64,000 bases of DNA, taken from the NCBI RefSeq assembly GCF_009690625.1, contig NZ_CP033878.1, positions 930,001-994,000 of the forward strand, given 5' to 3'. The translations under genes and the position numbers were made by a program. Under the pieces are notes generated by a model that was not told the DNA's origin, did no database searches, and worked only from the letters and a program-made list of their open reading frames with translations. This document shows, piece after piece, positions 9,734 to 18,464 of the stretch (the stretch's first letter is position 1; the number at the start of each line of letters is the position of its first letter). Source of the DNA: Halorhabdus sp. CBA1104. Lineage in GTDB: Archaea; Halobacteriota; Halobacteria; Halobacteriales; Haloarculaceae.

Positions 9734-9750
9734 TTTTAGGGCGACCAAAA
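9734..9750. promoter_or_regulatory. Second DtxR-type palindrome
   Basis: TTTTAGGGCGACCAAAA keeps the GG-N4-CC core and T/A-rich flanks of the neighbouring box, centred 34 bases away. It overlaps the last codons of the Orc1/Cdc6 relic, so it probably belongs to the old lipoprotein promoter. Confidence 0.5.
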
Positions 9751-9986
9751 TTTTCGGCGAGGGGCTCCACAGTGCGGGCAAATCGGTGGACCGCTTTACG
9801 AAGTATCCCGATAGCCACACAGCTATCGCTAGCTGCAGCATCAGCGATCTCGGACAATTGCTGTGTATCGACAAGGTCTGGTCGGAGTTTCCACCAGACA
9901 CGGTCTACGAGAATGGCAACAAGTTCGTCGTCTCCGTAGATATCGTTTGCTGCTACACCTACTGATCGGCTGATTCTCTCTTCAAT
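9744..9986 (-). pseudogene. Orc1/Cdc6 replication initiator relic
   Basis: An open stretch of 81 codons without its own start reads EERISRSVGVAANDIYG, then DDELVAILVDRV, KLRPDLVDTQQLSE and IADAAASDSCVAIGILRKA. This is the sensor-2/lid part of the archaeal Orc1/Cdc6 AAA+ domain (family pattern: DDEL..IL..R...GLRP, IADAAAGDAR.AI.ILR). Upstream sequence is AT-rich and unrelated; downstream it runs into an iron-box promoter. No Walker motifs or winged helix remain. It is a fragment from recombination or decay. Confidence 0.6.
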
Positions 9987-10319
9987 GTTATAAATAATTA
10001 CAAATTAAATCAATCCCCCGAGGTTGTGCGCCCCTCCTGAAGTGCTGATTAGCTCGATATCGCCCATAAGTGTTGTTGAGTTATTGGTTTGTAGAAATCT
10101 AAACGCCGAATCTGTGGGACCCACGGCTCACAGAAGTTGAGACTGGTGTTCTCAATGTATATGATCCCAATCATCCACCCCACTAATCAATTTTAATTGT
10201 ACTACATCAATCCTATTGGGGAAGTTTTATGTGACAGCCTTCACCACCAGATATTGCGGTCAAAATCGAGAGACGCCACATATAGGGTTAAGAGCCTAGA
10301 GGATTAAGCAGTGACAACT
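9987..10319. other. AT-rich intergenic stretch upstream of nrdR
   Basis: No gene visible. It contains a 29-bp dyad also found at 55561 (listed separately), then AT-rich DNA. A TATA-like ACATATAGGG near 10277-10286 lies about 35 bases before the nrdR start; it also loosely resembles an NrdR box, but only one half-site is seen. Confidence 0.5.
10135..10163. repeat. 29-bp dyad repeat, copy 1 (matches 55561-55589)
   Basis: This stretch and 55561-55589 are identical at 26 of 29 positions. The core is an inverted repeat, TTGAGAC-N5-TTCTCAA here, with one mismatch in the arms, followed by ATGTATATG. The other copy lies in the promoter region of a toxin-antitoxin pair. Here no such gene follows, suggesting the operator of a lost module or an independent mobile motif. 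Confidence 0.65.
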
Positions 10320-10808
10320 ATGAACTGCCCGGACTGCGGGAACGAGCGAACACGCGTCATCGATACAGGGACCAGTGCCGACGGAACCTCCGTCCGACGG
10401 CGCCGCGAGTGTCAACGCTGTTCGTTCCGCTTTACCACCTACGAACGTCCGGAGTGGGAGTCCCTCCAAGTGAAAAAACGCGACGGAACCATTGAATCGT
10501 TCGACCGACAGAAACTCCGCGCAGGGATCGAGCGAGCCGTTGAGAAGCGGGATATAACCGAGACAACAGTGACTGCTCTCGTCGACGATATCGAGAGCGA
10601 ACTGCAAGGTCGAGAGGCACGTATCGTCGCTTCGAGTCTCATCGGCGAACTCGTCTCTGAGAACCTCCGCACGCTCGATAAGGTAGCCTACATTCGATTT
10701 GTCTCCGTTTACAAAGCATTCTCTGAGCCGCAGGAATTCCTGAAAGAACTTGATGCAGTCTTGGATGCAGAACTTGATGACTTCGAAGCCTCGAACAGCT
10801 CACTATGA
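10320..10808 (+). CDS. nrdR: Transcriptional repressor NrdR
   Basis: 162 residues from ATG 10320 (MNCPDCGNE); a GTG nine bases upstream is possible. An N-terminal zinc ribbon uses C3, C6, C31 and C34, and an ATP-cone domain spans about 47-137 (VKKRDGTIESFDRQKL, LDKVAYIRFVSVYKAF). NrdR senses dATP/ATP through the cone and represses ribonucleotide reductase genes. It is common in bacteria and found in haloarchaea. It is the first gene of the nrd operon here. Because NrdA in this operon lacks an ATP cone, NrdR may be the main dATP sensor of the system. Confidence 0.95.
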   Translation: MNCPDCGNERTRVIDTGTSADGTSVRRRRECQRCSFRFTTYERPEWESLQVKKRDGTIESFDRQKLRAGIERAVEKRDITETTVTALVDDIESELQGREARIVASSLIGELVSENLRTLDKVAYIRFVSVYKAFSEPQEFLKELDAVLDAELDDFEASNSSL

Positions 10809-10864
10809 CACAAACATACGCAGATCAAACGAATATTCGGTCATCCTTGACCGGGCAAGCATGA
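10805..10864 (+). CDS. Tiny ORF overlapping the end of nrdR (19 residues)
   Basis: ATG 10805 overlaps the nrdR stop (ATGA) and encodes MTQTYADQTNIRSSLTGQA. No domain is recognisable. It is one of two tiny frames that tile the whole 132-base gap between nrdR and nrdB, each placed for translational coupling. It may be a real small protein, a leader or coincidence; codon statistics cannot decide at this length. Confidence 0.3.
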   Translation: MTQTYADQTNIRSSLTGQA

Positions 10865-10867
10865 TCC

Positions 10868-10948
10868 ATGTCCAAACGTACAGACAACGACGGAAACAGA
10901 AACCAACCAACAGAGGACGATTCCTCCGGAGTACGTGCCAATGACTGA
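10868..10948 (+). CDS. Tiny polar ORF overlapping the start of nrdB (26 residues)
   Basis: ATG 10868 begins 4 bases after the previous tiny frame ends, and its TGA (10946-10948) lies inside nrdB, overlapping its ATG by 8 bases. The peptide starts MSKRTDNDGNRNQ and is very hydrophilic, like haloarchaeal disordered peptides. Position between nrdR and nrdB with overlaps on both sides is compatible with a genuine coupled small gene. There is no homologue I can name. Confidence 0.35.
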   Translation: MSKRTDNDGNRNQPTEDDSSGVRAND

Positions 10949-11951
10949 AAACAAAACCACAGGCGGAGATCCGGAGACCGACATCTTCTCCGAACGGACG
11001 CAGCTCAAACCGTACGAGTACCCCGACGTCCTCGAGTACAAAGACGCGATACGGAACAGCTACTGGGTTCACACGGAGTTCAACTTCTCGGGAGACGTCC
11101 AAGACTTCAAGGTCAACACGACTCCGGCCGAAAAGACCGTCATCAAGCGGACGATGCTGGCCATCGCGCAGATCGAGGTCCAGGTCAAGACCTTCTGGGC
11201 AGAGATCTACGACGAGATGCCCAAAGCGGAGGTTGGGAACGTCGGCATGACCTTCGCCGAGAGCGAGGTCAGACACATGGACGCGTACAGCCACCTCCTC
11301 GACATCCTGGGGATCACAGAGGACTTCGAGGAGGTGACCGATGTCCCCGCAATCGAGGAGCGGATCGACTACCTCGACGAGTACCTCGAGAAGAGCGAGA
11401 GCGACGACACACAGGAGTACGTGATGAGTCTCCTGCTGTTCTCCACGTTCGTCGAGCACGTCTCGCTGTTCTCGCAGTTCCTCATCATGACGAGCTTCGA
11501 CAAACACGAAAAGAAGTTCAAGGGGATCGCGAACGCCGTCGAAGCGACCAGCAAGGAGGAGCAGATTCACGGACTGTTCGGTGTCGAACTCGTGGAGACG
11601 ATTCGCGAGGAGAATCCGGATCTCTTCGACGAGGACTTCGAAGAAGAGGTCCAAGCGGCCTGTCAGCAGGCGTTTGAGGCAGAGATGAAGATACTGGACT
11701 GGATCTTCGGTGAGGGCGAACTGGAGTTTCTTCCCCGGGCGCACGTCGACGCGTTCCTGCGGGACCGGTTCAACCAGAGCCTCGAGAACGTCGGTGTCGA
11801 GCCGATATTCGACCCGGACGATGACCTGCTCGAGGAGACACGGTGGTTCGACGAGGACATCATGATGACGAAGGACAACGACTTCTTCAGCAAGCGGTCG
11901 ACCACGTACAACAAACACGCACAGAGCATCACTGCGGAGGACATGTTCTAA
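10941..11951 (+). CDS. nrdB: Class I ribonucleotide reductase small subunit (R2)
   Basis: 336 residues from ATG 10941. The ferritin-like metal site is complete: E79 (AIAQIEVQ), E109 and H112 (SEVRHMDAY), E172 (FVEH), E207 and H210 (EEQIHG). Y116, four residues after H112, matches the radical tyrosine of classical R2 proteins. The C-terminus, which docks to NrdA, ends ITAEDMF. R2 makes the stable radical used by NrdA to reduce ribonucleotides in the cytosol under air. The stop is 2 bases before nrdA. Its C-terminus differs from the nrdB relic at 13711, so the two come from different lineages. Confidence 0.95.
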   Translation: MTENKTTGGDPETDIFSERTQLKPYEYPDVLEYKDAIRNSYWVHTEFNFSGDVQDFKVNTTPAEKTVIKRTMLAIAQIEVQVKTFWAEIYDEMPKAEVGNVGMTFAESEVRHMDAYSHLLDILGITEDFEEVTDVPAIEERIDYLDEYLEKSESDDTQEYVMSLLLFSTFVEHVSLFSQFLIMTSFDKHEKKFKGIANAVEATSKEEQIHGLFGVELVETIREENPDLFDEDFEEEVQAACQQAFEAEMKILDWIFGEGELEFLPRAHVDAFLRDRFNQSLENVGVEPIFDPDDDLLEETRWFDEDIMMTKDNDFFSKRSTTYNKHAQSITAEDMF

Positions 11952-11953
11952 CG

Positions 11954-13648
11954 ATGGCACAAACAGAACCAGCACTCGACGAGGTCAACCAGCAGCACGA
12001 GGAACCGTTCTACTGGCTGAACGAGGACAGCCGGGCGTTCCTCGACGAGGGGTACCTGATCGAGGGTGTCACGGCCGAGGAGCGTGTCAGGGAGATCGCG
12101 GAGCGGGCCGAGGAGATCCTGGACGACGACGGCTTCGCGGACAAGTTCTACGACTACATGAGTCGGGGCTTCTACAGCCTCGCGAGTCCGGTGTGGTCGA
12201 ACTTCGGTCTGGATCGAGGCCTGCCCATCAGCTGCTTCGGTAGCTACATGGAGGACAACATGGAGAGCATCCTCTACACGCAGGCCGAAGTGGGCGAGAT
12301 GACCAAGCTGGGCGGCGGGACCAGCGGGTACTTCGGCGAGATCCGGCCCCGAGGCAGCCCGATCACGAACAACGGCAAGAGCAACGGAAGCTACAGCTTC
12401 ACCGAGCTGTTCGACACGATCATCAACGTCGTCAGCCAGGGCGAGACGCGGCGCGGCCAGTTCGCGGGGTACATAGACGTTGAACACGACGATCTGGACG
12501 AGTGGCTCAACATCAAGACCGAGGGCGACCCCGTACAGGACATCTACTACGGCGTCATCATCGGTGACGACTGGTTTCGGGCGATGGTCGACGGCGACGA
12601 GGAGAAGCGAGAGACGTGGGCAGAAATCATTGAGGCGCGGATCAACATCGGTGTCCCGTACATCATTTTCCGGGACAACATGAACGAAGGTAAGCCACAG
12701 GTCTACAAGGACAAGGGCTACGAAATCAATGCCTCCAACCTGTGTACCGAGATTGCACTGCCAGCCACGCCAGATGAGAGTTTCGTCTGTTGTCTCTCAT
12801 CGATGAATGCGCTCCACTATGACGAGTGGAAGGATACCGACGCAGTGGGAACGCTGACGCGGTTCCTTGATGCCGTCATGGAGGAGTTTATTCAAGAGGC
12901 GGAGGGGACGCAGTTCATGGATCGCCCGGTGCGGTTTGCGAAACGGCACAGGGCGATCGGCATCGGCGTCCTCGGCTGGCACAGCTACCTCCAGAGCGAG
13001 ATGATTCCGTTCGACAGCATGGAGGCCATGGAGAAAAACGAGGCAATCTTCCGCACCATCAAGGAGCGAAGTTACGAGGAGAGTCGTCGGCTCGCCGACG
13101 AGTTCGGCGAGCCGGAGGTGCTCGAGGGCTACGGTCGCCGGAACGCGACGACGATGAGCGTGGCCCCGACGAAATCCAGCAGTGTCATCCTGGGGCAGGT
13201 CAGTCCGAGCATCGAACCACTGAAATCGAATTACTTCGTCCGCGACGGTGCGAAGCTGAAATCGACGCAGAAGAACCGGTTCCTCGAGGCGATACTGCAA
13301 CAGCGAGGCAGAGACGAACGCGAGGTCTGGGACAGCATCGCACAGAACGACGGGAGTGTGCAACACCTCGACTGCCTGACCGACGAGGAGAAGGAGGTGT
13401 TCAAGACCTTCGCCGAGATCCCACAGATGGCGATCATCAACCAGGCAGCGCAGCGGCAGAAACACATCGATCAGGCACAGAGCCTGAACGTCTCGATCGA
13501 TCCGAGCGAAGTGAGCGTCAAGGAGATCAACCAGCTCTACATCGAGGCTTGGAAAAAAGGGGTGAAGAGTCTCTACTACCAACACAGCGTGAACGCCGCA
13601 CAGAAGTTCAGCCGAGACATCCTCGAATGCAAGGCCTGTGAGAGCTGA
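11954..13648 (+). CDS. nrdA: Ribonucleotide reductase large subunit, short form without ATP cone
   Basis: 564 residues from ATG 11954; the frame runs open upstream through nrdB, but MAQTEPALDE directly after the nrdB stop is the natural start. Active-site elements: C94 (PISCFGS) and C279/C280 (FVCCLSSMN) for the redox pair, N262-L-C264-T-E266 for the radical site, and a C-terminal reducing pair C559/C562 (ECKACES). There is no N-terminal ATP-cone; the catalytic barrel begins within ~20 residues. The enzyme is therefore probably not switched off by dATP through the classical site. It forms the operon nrdR-nrdB-nrdA. Confidence 0.95.
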   Translation: MAQTEPALDEVNQQHEEPFYWLNEDSRAFLDEGYLIEGVTAEERVREIAERAEEILDDDGFADKFYDYMSRGFYSLASPVWSNFGLDRGLPISCFGSYMEDNMESILYTQAEVGEMTKLGGGTSGYFGEIRPRGSPITNNGKSNGSYSFTELFDTIINVVSQGETRRGQFAGYIDVEHDDLDEWLNIKTEGDPVQDIYYGVIIGDDWFRAMVDGDEEKRETWAEIIEARINIGVPYIIFRDNMNEGKPQVYKDKGYEINASNLCTEIALPATPDESFVCCLSSMNALHYDEWKDTDAVGTLTRFLDAVMEEFIQEAEGTQFMDRPVRFAKRHRAIGIGVLGWHSYLQSEMIPFDSMEAMEKNEAIFRTIKERSYEESRRLADEFGEPEVLEGYGRRNATTMSVAPTKSSSVILGQVSPSIEPLKSNYFVRDGAKLKSTQKNRFLEAILQQRGRDEREVWDSIAQNDGSVQHLDCLTDEEKEVFKTFAEIPQMAIINQAAQRQKHIDQAQSLNVSIDPSEVSVKEINQLYIEAWKKGVKSLYYQHSVNAAQKFSRDILECKACES

Positions 13649-13710
13649 TCCCCCATCGGCCGGTATAATAGAGTAGTCCATGTAAACTACGCCACCCTAC
13701 CCCTCGGCGT

Positions 13711-14075
13711 ATGCGTGCCTCGGTCCTTGACAGCTTAGGCGTGGATCTCGTCAAACAGATTTGGTCGGAGAATCCCAGCGTGTGGATCGACGAGTTCGGC
13801 GACGAAGTAGTCGACCTGATTACCGAAGCGGTCGAGTTAGAAAGAATCACACCTACGAGGCGTGTCCTGACGAAATACTTGGCATGAGTGCCGAGCAGTT
13901 TGCCGAGGACGTCGAACACATCACCGACCCGCGCCTTGGACAACTCAACTTACCGGAACAGTACGGGACTGACAATCCGTTCCTGTGGATGTCCGAATAA
14001 GTCAACTTGAACAAGGAAGGGGATCCCTTCGAGACGCAGATGACCGAATACCAGAGCGGGGGAAGCCTCAATTGG
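13711..14075 (+). pseudogene. 3' relic of a second class I nrdB (frameshift and internal stop)
   Basis: Three pieces together match the C-terminal third of a class I R2 protein. Frame 1 from 13711 reads QIWSENPSVWIDEF and VVDLITEAVELE. After a frameshift near 13845, frame 3 reads ILGMSAEQFAED, DPRLGQLNLPEQYG and NPFLWMSE, ending at TAA (13998-14000). In that same frame the match continues with LNKEGDPFETQMTEYQ and SGGSLNW, the typical R2 tail. So there is one frameshift plus one nonsense codon. This tail differs from that of the intact nrdB upstream. It suggests that the present nrd operon replaced an older one. Confidence 0.75.
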
Positions 14076-14195
14076 TACCATCCGACCGCGTTCCGCATAG
14101 CAGTAGTTGAAAATGCGGTTTCTTTATCCAGTGTGAAAGGTGAAAAGCCGGTCAGTACAGAGAACATACAGAGCGTTCGAGATGGGGAAAGACGA

Positions 14196-14561
14196 CTACT
14201 CCGCATTCCGTTCGAGTTCGGCCATAGTGCCGGCTATGTATCCGACAAATCCAGCGCCGATAACGAGGAATTCGAGGCCGAGTTGGAGTTCGGCCGAGAT
14301 CGGCAGTGTCAGACTGACACCGACTAGCGCGGCAAGCGTGAAGAGCCCCGTCCCGGCCCCGGTCCAACGCTTATCCTCCCAGTTATCACCAGTCGTGTGA
14401 GAGGAGTGCTGGCGGGCGATTCGAAGCGTCATAAGGAGACCGCTTCCCCACAGCAATCCTGTGACTGCCGCCAGTGCAAAATGCCCCACAAACCAATAGA
14501 GTCCACCGGTGACGACCAGTGTAACGAGAATACCAACCACCCTGTGATGAGAACTGCCCAT
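14196..14561 (-). CDS. Four-helix membrane protein, unknown function
   Basis: 121 residues from ATG 14561 (a GTG codon precedes it). Four hydrophobic segments at about residues 8-24, 27-46, 70-86 and 92-112 are joined by short polar loops; the middle loop is RQHSSHTTGDNWEDK. No known family motif. It is an ordinary small haloarchaeal integral membrane protein with no functional clue from context, since it lies in the relic-rich strip between nrdA and leuS. Confidence 0.6.
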   Translation of the reverse strand: MGSSHHRVVGILVTLVVTGGLYWFVGHFALAAVTGLLWGSGLLMTLRIARQHSSHTTGDNWEDKRWTGAGTGLFTLAALVGVSLTLPISAELQLGLEFLVIGAGFVGYIAGTMAELERNAE

Positions 14562-14564
14562 CAC

Positions 14565-15055
14565 TTGTTCTGTAATCCAGATAGCTGTTAAACGCTCTTG
14601 GGTGAGCGATTGTTGATACTGTCGTCGGACTCTGATGGAGGGTCATGACCAGAGGTCTAAACGGCTCTCTGACCCGATCAGTGATCGGCCGACGTAATCC
14701 AAAATCCCAAGACTGCGTGCCATTAACAATGTACTACACAAGAGCGAAGGAAGTAAAAAGATGGCCGGCAGTGGACCGAAAGCTGCCTATCGAAAGCGAG
14801 TGCGTGACCTAATCTCGAAGCACAAGGATACTCTCGGCCTCCTTGAGTGACTTAATCGGGACGCTTTGACGGGTACTCTCCCTCCTGCGGAGTAGTATTA
14901 GATACTAGTGAGTTTTCGTTGACGAAACGTTGTTTTCGATAAAACGCCAACCGAACGAACGTAACGCGCGAGTTTCGCTCTGAATAATCAACCCTCACGC
15001 CATTCCCGACCGTACATTTTTGCTTTGGGACGTGAGAGATACCGTCATACATCAT
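14565..15055. other. Intergenic region before leuS with one possible micro-ORF
   Basis: No convincing gene. A 29-residue frame at 14761-14850 (MAGSGPKAAYRKRV then DLISKHKDTLGLLE) has a basic helix-like composition and could be a fragment of a larger lost gene, but nothing supports translation. The last 100 bases before leuS are AT-richer and should hold its promoter. Confidence 0.4.
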
Positions 15056-17749
15056 ATGTCACACCATGATAGGTATTCTCCGGAAGTCGTGAGGGATTTC
15101 TGGCAATACGAGTGGGACCGCCGCGACGTCTACGAATGTCCGGACGACGCGACTGACCCGACGTACGTCCTCGGGATGTTTCCCTACACGTCGGGCAATC
15201 TCCACATGGGCCACGTCCGGAACTATGCCATCACCGACGCCTACGCCCGCTACCGGCGGATGTGTGGCGACGACGTGCTCCAGCCGATGGGGTGGGACGC
15301 CTTTGGCCTTCCTGCGGAAAACGCCGCCGAACAGCACTTCACCGATCCCCGCTCCTGGACGGAATCGTGCATCGAGAGCATGCGCGAGGAGATGGACGCG
15401 ATGGGCTTTGGGTACGACTGGTCACGGGAGTTCACCACCAGCGATCCATCGTATTACCGCTGGAACCAGTGGCTGTTCAGACAGTTCTACGAGGCCGACC
15501 TGGTGGAATACGACGCGGCCGCGGTCAACTGGTGTCCGGACTGTGAGACGGTCCTTGCAGACGCCCAGGTCGAGCGACCGGCCACAAGCGACGGAAACGG
15601 TCCGGACGTTGAGGAGCCGGCCCGAACGAGTGGTCTCTGCTGGCGATGTGAAACACCCGTCGAGACCCGCGAGCTCGATCAGTGGTTCTTCACGATCACC
15701 GACTACGCCGAGGAACTACTCGATGGCCTCGATGATCTCGAGGGGTGGCCCGAGAGCGTCAGGGAGATCCAGCGCAACTGGATCGGCAAACAGGACGGGA
15801 CTGAAGTCACGTTCGAGGTCCCCGAGTATGGCGACGTCTCAGCATTTACGACGCGACTCGATACGATCTATGGGGCGACCTTTCTCGCGATCGCGCCCGG
15901 TCACGAACTTGCCCGGACGCTGGCTGCAGACGACGAGCGCGTCGCCGAGTACCTCGATGCGGTTCGGGCAAGCGACAGCGGCCGCTCGAACAGTGTGGAC
16001 GCGGGTGTTTTCACCGGTGTCCACGCCATCCATCCACTGACTGGTGAGGACGTGCCCATCTACGTCGCCGAGTACGTCCTCGACGACGTGGGCACTGGCG
16101 CAGTAATGGGCGTGCCAGCCCACAACGAGCGCGATCACGCGTTCGCAACGGCACAGGACCTCACGATAGCACCGGTGATCGACCCGGCGGACGATGACGC
16201 AGACGTGGAACTCGAATCGGCCCCGTACACGGGCGAGGGGATCCTCCGGAACAGCGAGGAGTACGACGGACTGGAAACCGGGGATGCCCGCGAGCAACTG
16301 CGCTCGGAACTTGACTGTGCGGACTCGGCTGTCACGTACCGACTCCGGGACTGGCTCATCTCCCGTCAGCGCTACTGGGGGACGCCGATCCCGATTGTCC
16401 ACTGTGACGATTGCGGACCGGTACTGGTCCCCGAAGACGAGTTACCGGTCGAACTCCCCGACTACGAGCACTCGCGGGCCAATCCCCTCGCCGAGAACGA
16501 AGAATTCGTCGAGACCACCTGTCCGGAATGTGGGGCCGCCGCGCGCCGGGAGACGGACACGATGGACACCTTTGTCGACTCCTCGTGGTACTTCCTGCGC
16601 TTTCTCTCGCCCGACAGCGACAACGCGCCCTTCGAGGCCGATCTCGCCGAGGAGTGGCTCCCCGTCGACGTCTACGTCGGCGGCGAGGAACACGCCGTGT
16701 TACACCTGCTGTACATCCGGTTTTTCGCCCGGGTGCTGTCGGATCTTGACTTGCTTTCGGTCCGGGAACCCGTCCAGCGGCTGGTCAACCAGGGAACGGT
16801 CCTCCACGGCGGGGAGAAGATGTCCACGACGAAAGGCAACGTGATCACGCCCCACGAGTACGGCCCGGAGACGACGCGCCTGTTCGTCCTGAGCGCGGCC
16901 CACCCGCGACAGGACTTCGAGTGGACCGCAAAGGACGTCAGTTCGGCCTACGAGTTCCAACAGCAACTCCACGAGATGGGGCGAGCTTTCGACGAACGCG
17001 AGCAGTTCCGCGACGAGCCTGCCCCACGAGATGAGTATCTCGACCGGGCGATCGACCGAACCATCGCCGCTGCGACCGCGGAGTTCGATGCTTTCCGGTT
17101 CCACCAGGCGATCGCCGAGATCCGTGGCCTGGCTGGACTCCTTGGCCAGTACCTCGATGCTGGGACCCCACAGCAAGCGGTCTATCGGCGCGGCCTGGAG
17201 ACGCTTGCCCTGTTGATCGGCCCGATCGCCCCATATCTGGCCGAAGAGCTCTGGAACACCCTCCGGTGTGAGGGGCTGGTCGTCGAGGCCGAGTGGCCCG
17301 ACCCAGCGAGCAACGTCACAGCGTACCAAATCGAACGCGCGCTCATCGAGAGCACTCGCGAGGACGTCCGTGACATCTGTGACGTAGCGGGCATCGACGA
17401 TCCAGACCAGATCACGTTCGTCGTCGCCCCTGCATGGAAGTACCGGGCCTACGAGTCCGTCAGGACCGCAGATCCAGAGGCTGCGGTCGTCAGCCAGGCT
17501 CTAAAAGACGAACTCGTCGCCGACCATCGGGACCGTGCTGGACCGTATCTCGCCGATCTCGAAACCCGTCGGCGCTCGCTGGAACCGGTCCTCGAACCCG
17601 ATCGAGAACGCGCCTTGCTCGATCAGGCGCGCTGGCTGTTCGAGACGGAATTCGACGCGACGGTTCGGATCACCACCGCAGACACGGTCGATGACGAGGA
17701 CCTAGCCGGCAGGGCCACGCCTGGCAAGCCAGCTATCCATATCGACTGA
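15056..17749 (+). CDS. leuS: Leucyl-tRNA synthetase (bacterial-type)
   Basis: 897 residues from ATG 15056 (MSHHDRYSPEVV). Class I signature HMGH at 50-53 (PYTSGNLHMGHVRNY) and the KMSKS-equivalent KMSTT from K588. Between them lie a zinc-type insert (NWCPDCETVL, CWRCETPVET) and the CP1 editing domain (TTRLDTIYGATF, GTGAVMGVPAHNERDHAFA). The arrangement is that of bacterial LeuRS, common in haloarchaea, rather than the archaeal/eukaryal form. It charges tRNA-Leu in the cytoplasm and hydrolyses mischarged products. It is monocistronic here, convergent with a TetR gene. Confidence 0.96.
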   Translation: MSHHDRYSPEVVRDFWQYEWDRRDVYECPDDATDPTYVLGMFPYTSGNLHMGHVRNYAITDAYARYRRMCGDDVLQPMGWDAFGLPAENAAEQHFTDPRSWTESCIESMREEMDAMGFGYDWSREFTTSDPSYYRWNQWLFRQFYEADLVEYDAAAVNWCPDCETVLADAQVERPATSDGNGPDVEEPARTSGLCWRCETPVETRELDQWFFTITDYAEELLDGLDDLEGWPESVREIQRNWIGKQDGTEVTFEVPEYGDVSAFTTRLDTIYGATFLAIAPGHELARTLAADDERVAEYLDAVRASDSGRSNSVDAGVFTGVHAIHPLTGEDVPIYVAEYVLDDVGTGAVMGVPAHNERDHAFATAQDLTIAPVIDPADDDADVELESAPYTGEGILRNSEEYDGLETGDAREQLRSELDCADSAVTYRLRDWLISRQRYWGTPIPIVHCDDCGPVLVPEDELPVELPDYEHSRANPLAENEEFVETTCPECGAAARRETDTMDTFVDSSWYFLRFLSPDSDNAPFEADLAEEWLPVDVYVGGEEHAVLHLLYIRFFARVLSDLDLLSVREPVQRLVNQGTVLHGGEKMSTTKGNVITPHEYGPETTRLFVLSAAHPRQDFEWTAKDVSSAYEFQQQLHEMGRAFDEREQFRDEPAPRDEYLDRAIDRTIAAATAEFDAFRFHQAIAEIRGLAGLLGQYLDAGTPQQAVYRRGLETLALLIGPIAPYLAEELWNTLRCEGLVVEAEWPDPASNVTAYQIERALIESTREDVRDICDVAGIDDPDQITFVVAPAWKYRAYESVRTADPEAAVVSQALKDELVADHRDRAGPYLADLETRRRSLEPVLEPDRERALLDQARWLFETEFDATVRITTADTVDDEDLAGRATPGKPAIHID

Positions 17750-17768
17750 ACAACCGCTTTCTACTCGC

Positions 17769-18386
17769 TTATGCCTCGATTCGGAGGTGACGATCGACGT
17801 AGTTGTCGAGTTCTTCTCTGGTCGACTCGAGGACCGCTTCGTCATCGACGAGTACACTCCTGACTAGCATGCCATACACCATCGCGTGGATGAACTCTGC
17901 CGTCTGGGTCGCCTCGACCCGTCGGAAAACGCCTTGCTCGATCCCTGCTTCGATCGTCTCGGTGAGCGTTGCGACGATCACGTCGTCAGTTCGGTCGAAC
18001 TGTCGGCGGAATGTTTCGTCGTGGGGAGCCTGCGCGCGCATTTCGATCAGCGCCTGGAAGAACTGGAGGTGCTCTTCATCCATCCCTGTCGGGACGAGTT
18101 TGTCGAGGAAGTCGTCGAGGCGCTCTTCGGGGCCATCTGGCGTATCTGCTTCTAGTTCGGCCTCGAGTTGGTCGAGCAAGAAGCCGAGAAAATCGGCTAA
18201 CAGCTCGTCTTTGTCTTCGTAGTGATAGTACAGGAGTGATTTGCTCTTTGGGAACTCCTCTGCGATGCGGGAGATGCTGGTCCCGGCATACCCGTGGGCA
18301 CAGAGCGCCCGGTAGGTCGCGGTCATGATCGCTTCTTCAGTGGTCCGCTCGTCCTCGGAATCCGATGGTTCAGGCACTGTTATCAC
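17769..18386 (-). CDS. TetR/AcrR family transcriptional regulator
   Basis: About 205 residues; starts GTG 18386, GTG 18377 or TTG 18389 are all possible. The N-terminal TetR helix-turn-helix is clear (EEAIMTATYRALCAHGYAG, ISRIAEEFPKSKSLLYYHYEDKDELL); the C-terminal ligand domain is alpha-helical and divergent. Such proteins usually repress efflux systems. An RND-type exporter lies 1.1 kb away behind a dyad at 19425-19442 that could be its operator. The ligand is unknown. Confidence 0.88.
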   Translation of the reverse strand: MITVPEPSDSEDERTTEEAIMTATYRALCAHGYAGTSISRIAEEFPKSKSLLYYHYEDKDELLADFLGFLLDQLEAELEADTPDGPEERLDDFLDKLVPTGMDEEHLQFFQALIEMRAQAPHDETFRRQFDRTDDVIVATLTETIEAGIEQGVFRRVEATQTAEFIHAMVYGMLVRSVLVDDEAVLESTREELDNYVDRHLRIEA

Positions 18387-18464
18387 CAATCCAGCGGTCC
18401 CTGATCGACGGCGCGACTGATTGCTGGGTGGCCCAGGCGCGCCTCGGCCATCGATGCATACAAG

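Noticed and set aside
10274-10290. Possible NrdR box before nrdR
   Set aside because: Only one loose half-site (CACATATAGGG) is visible and it equally fits the TATA box; a real NrdR site needs two spaced boxes.
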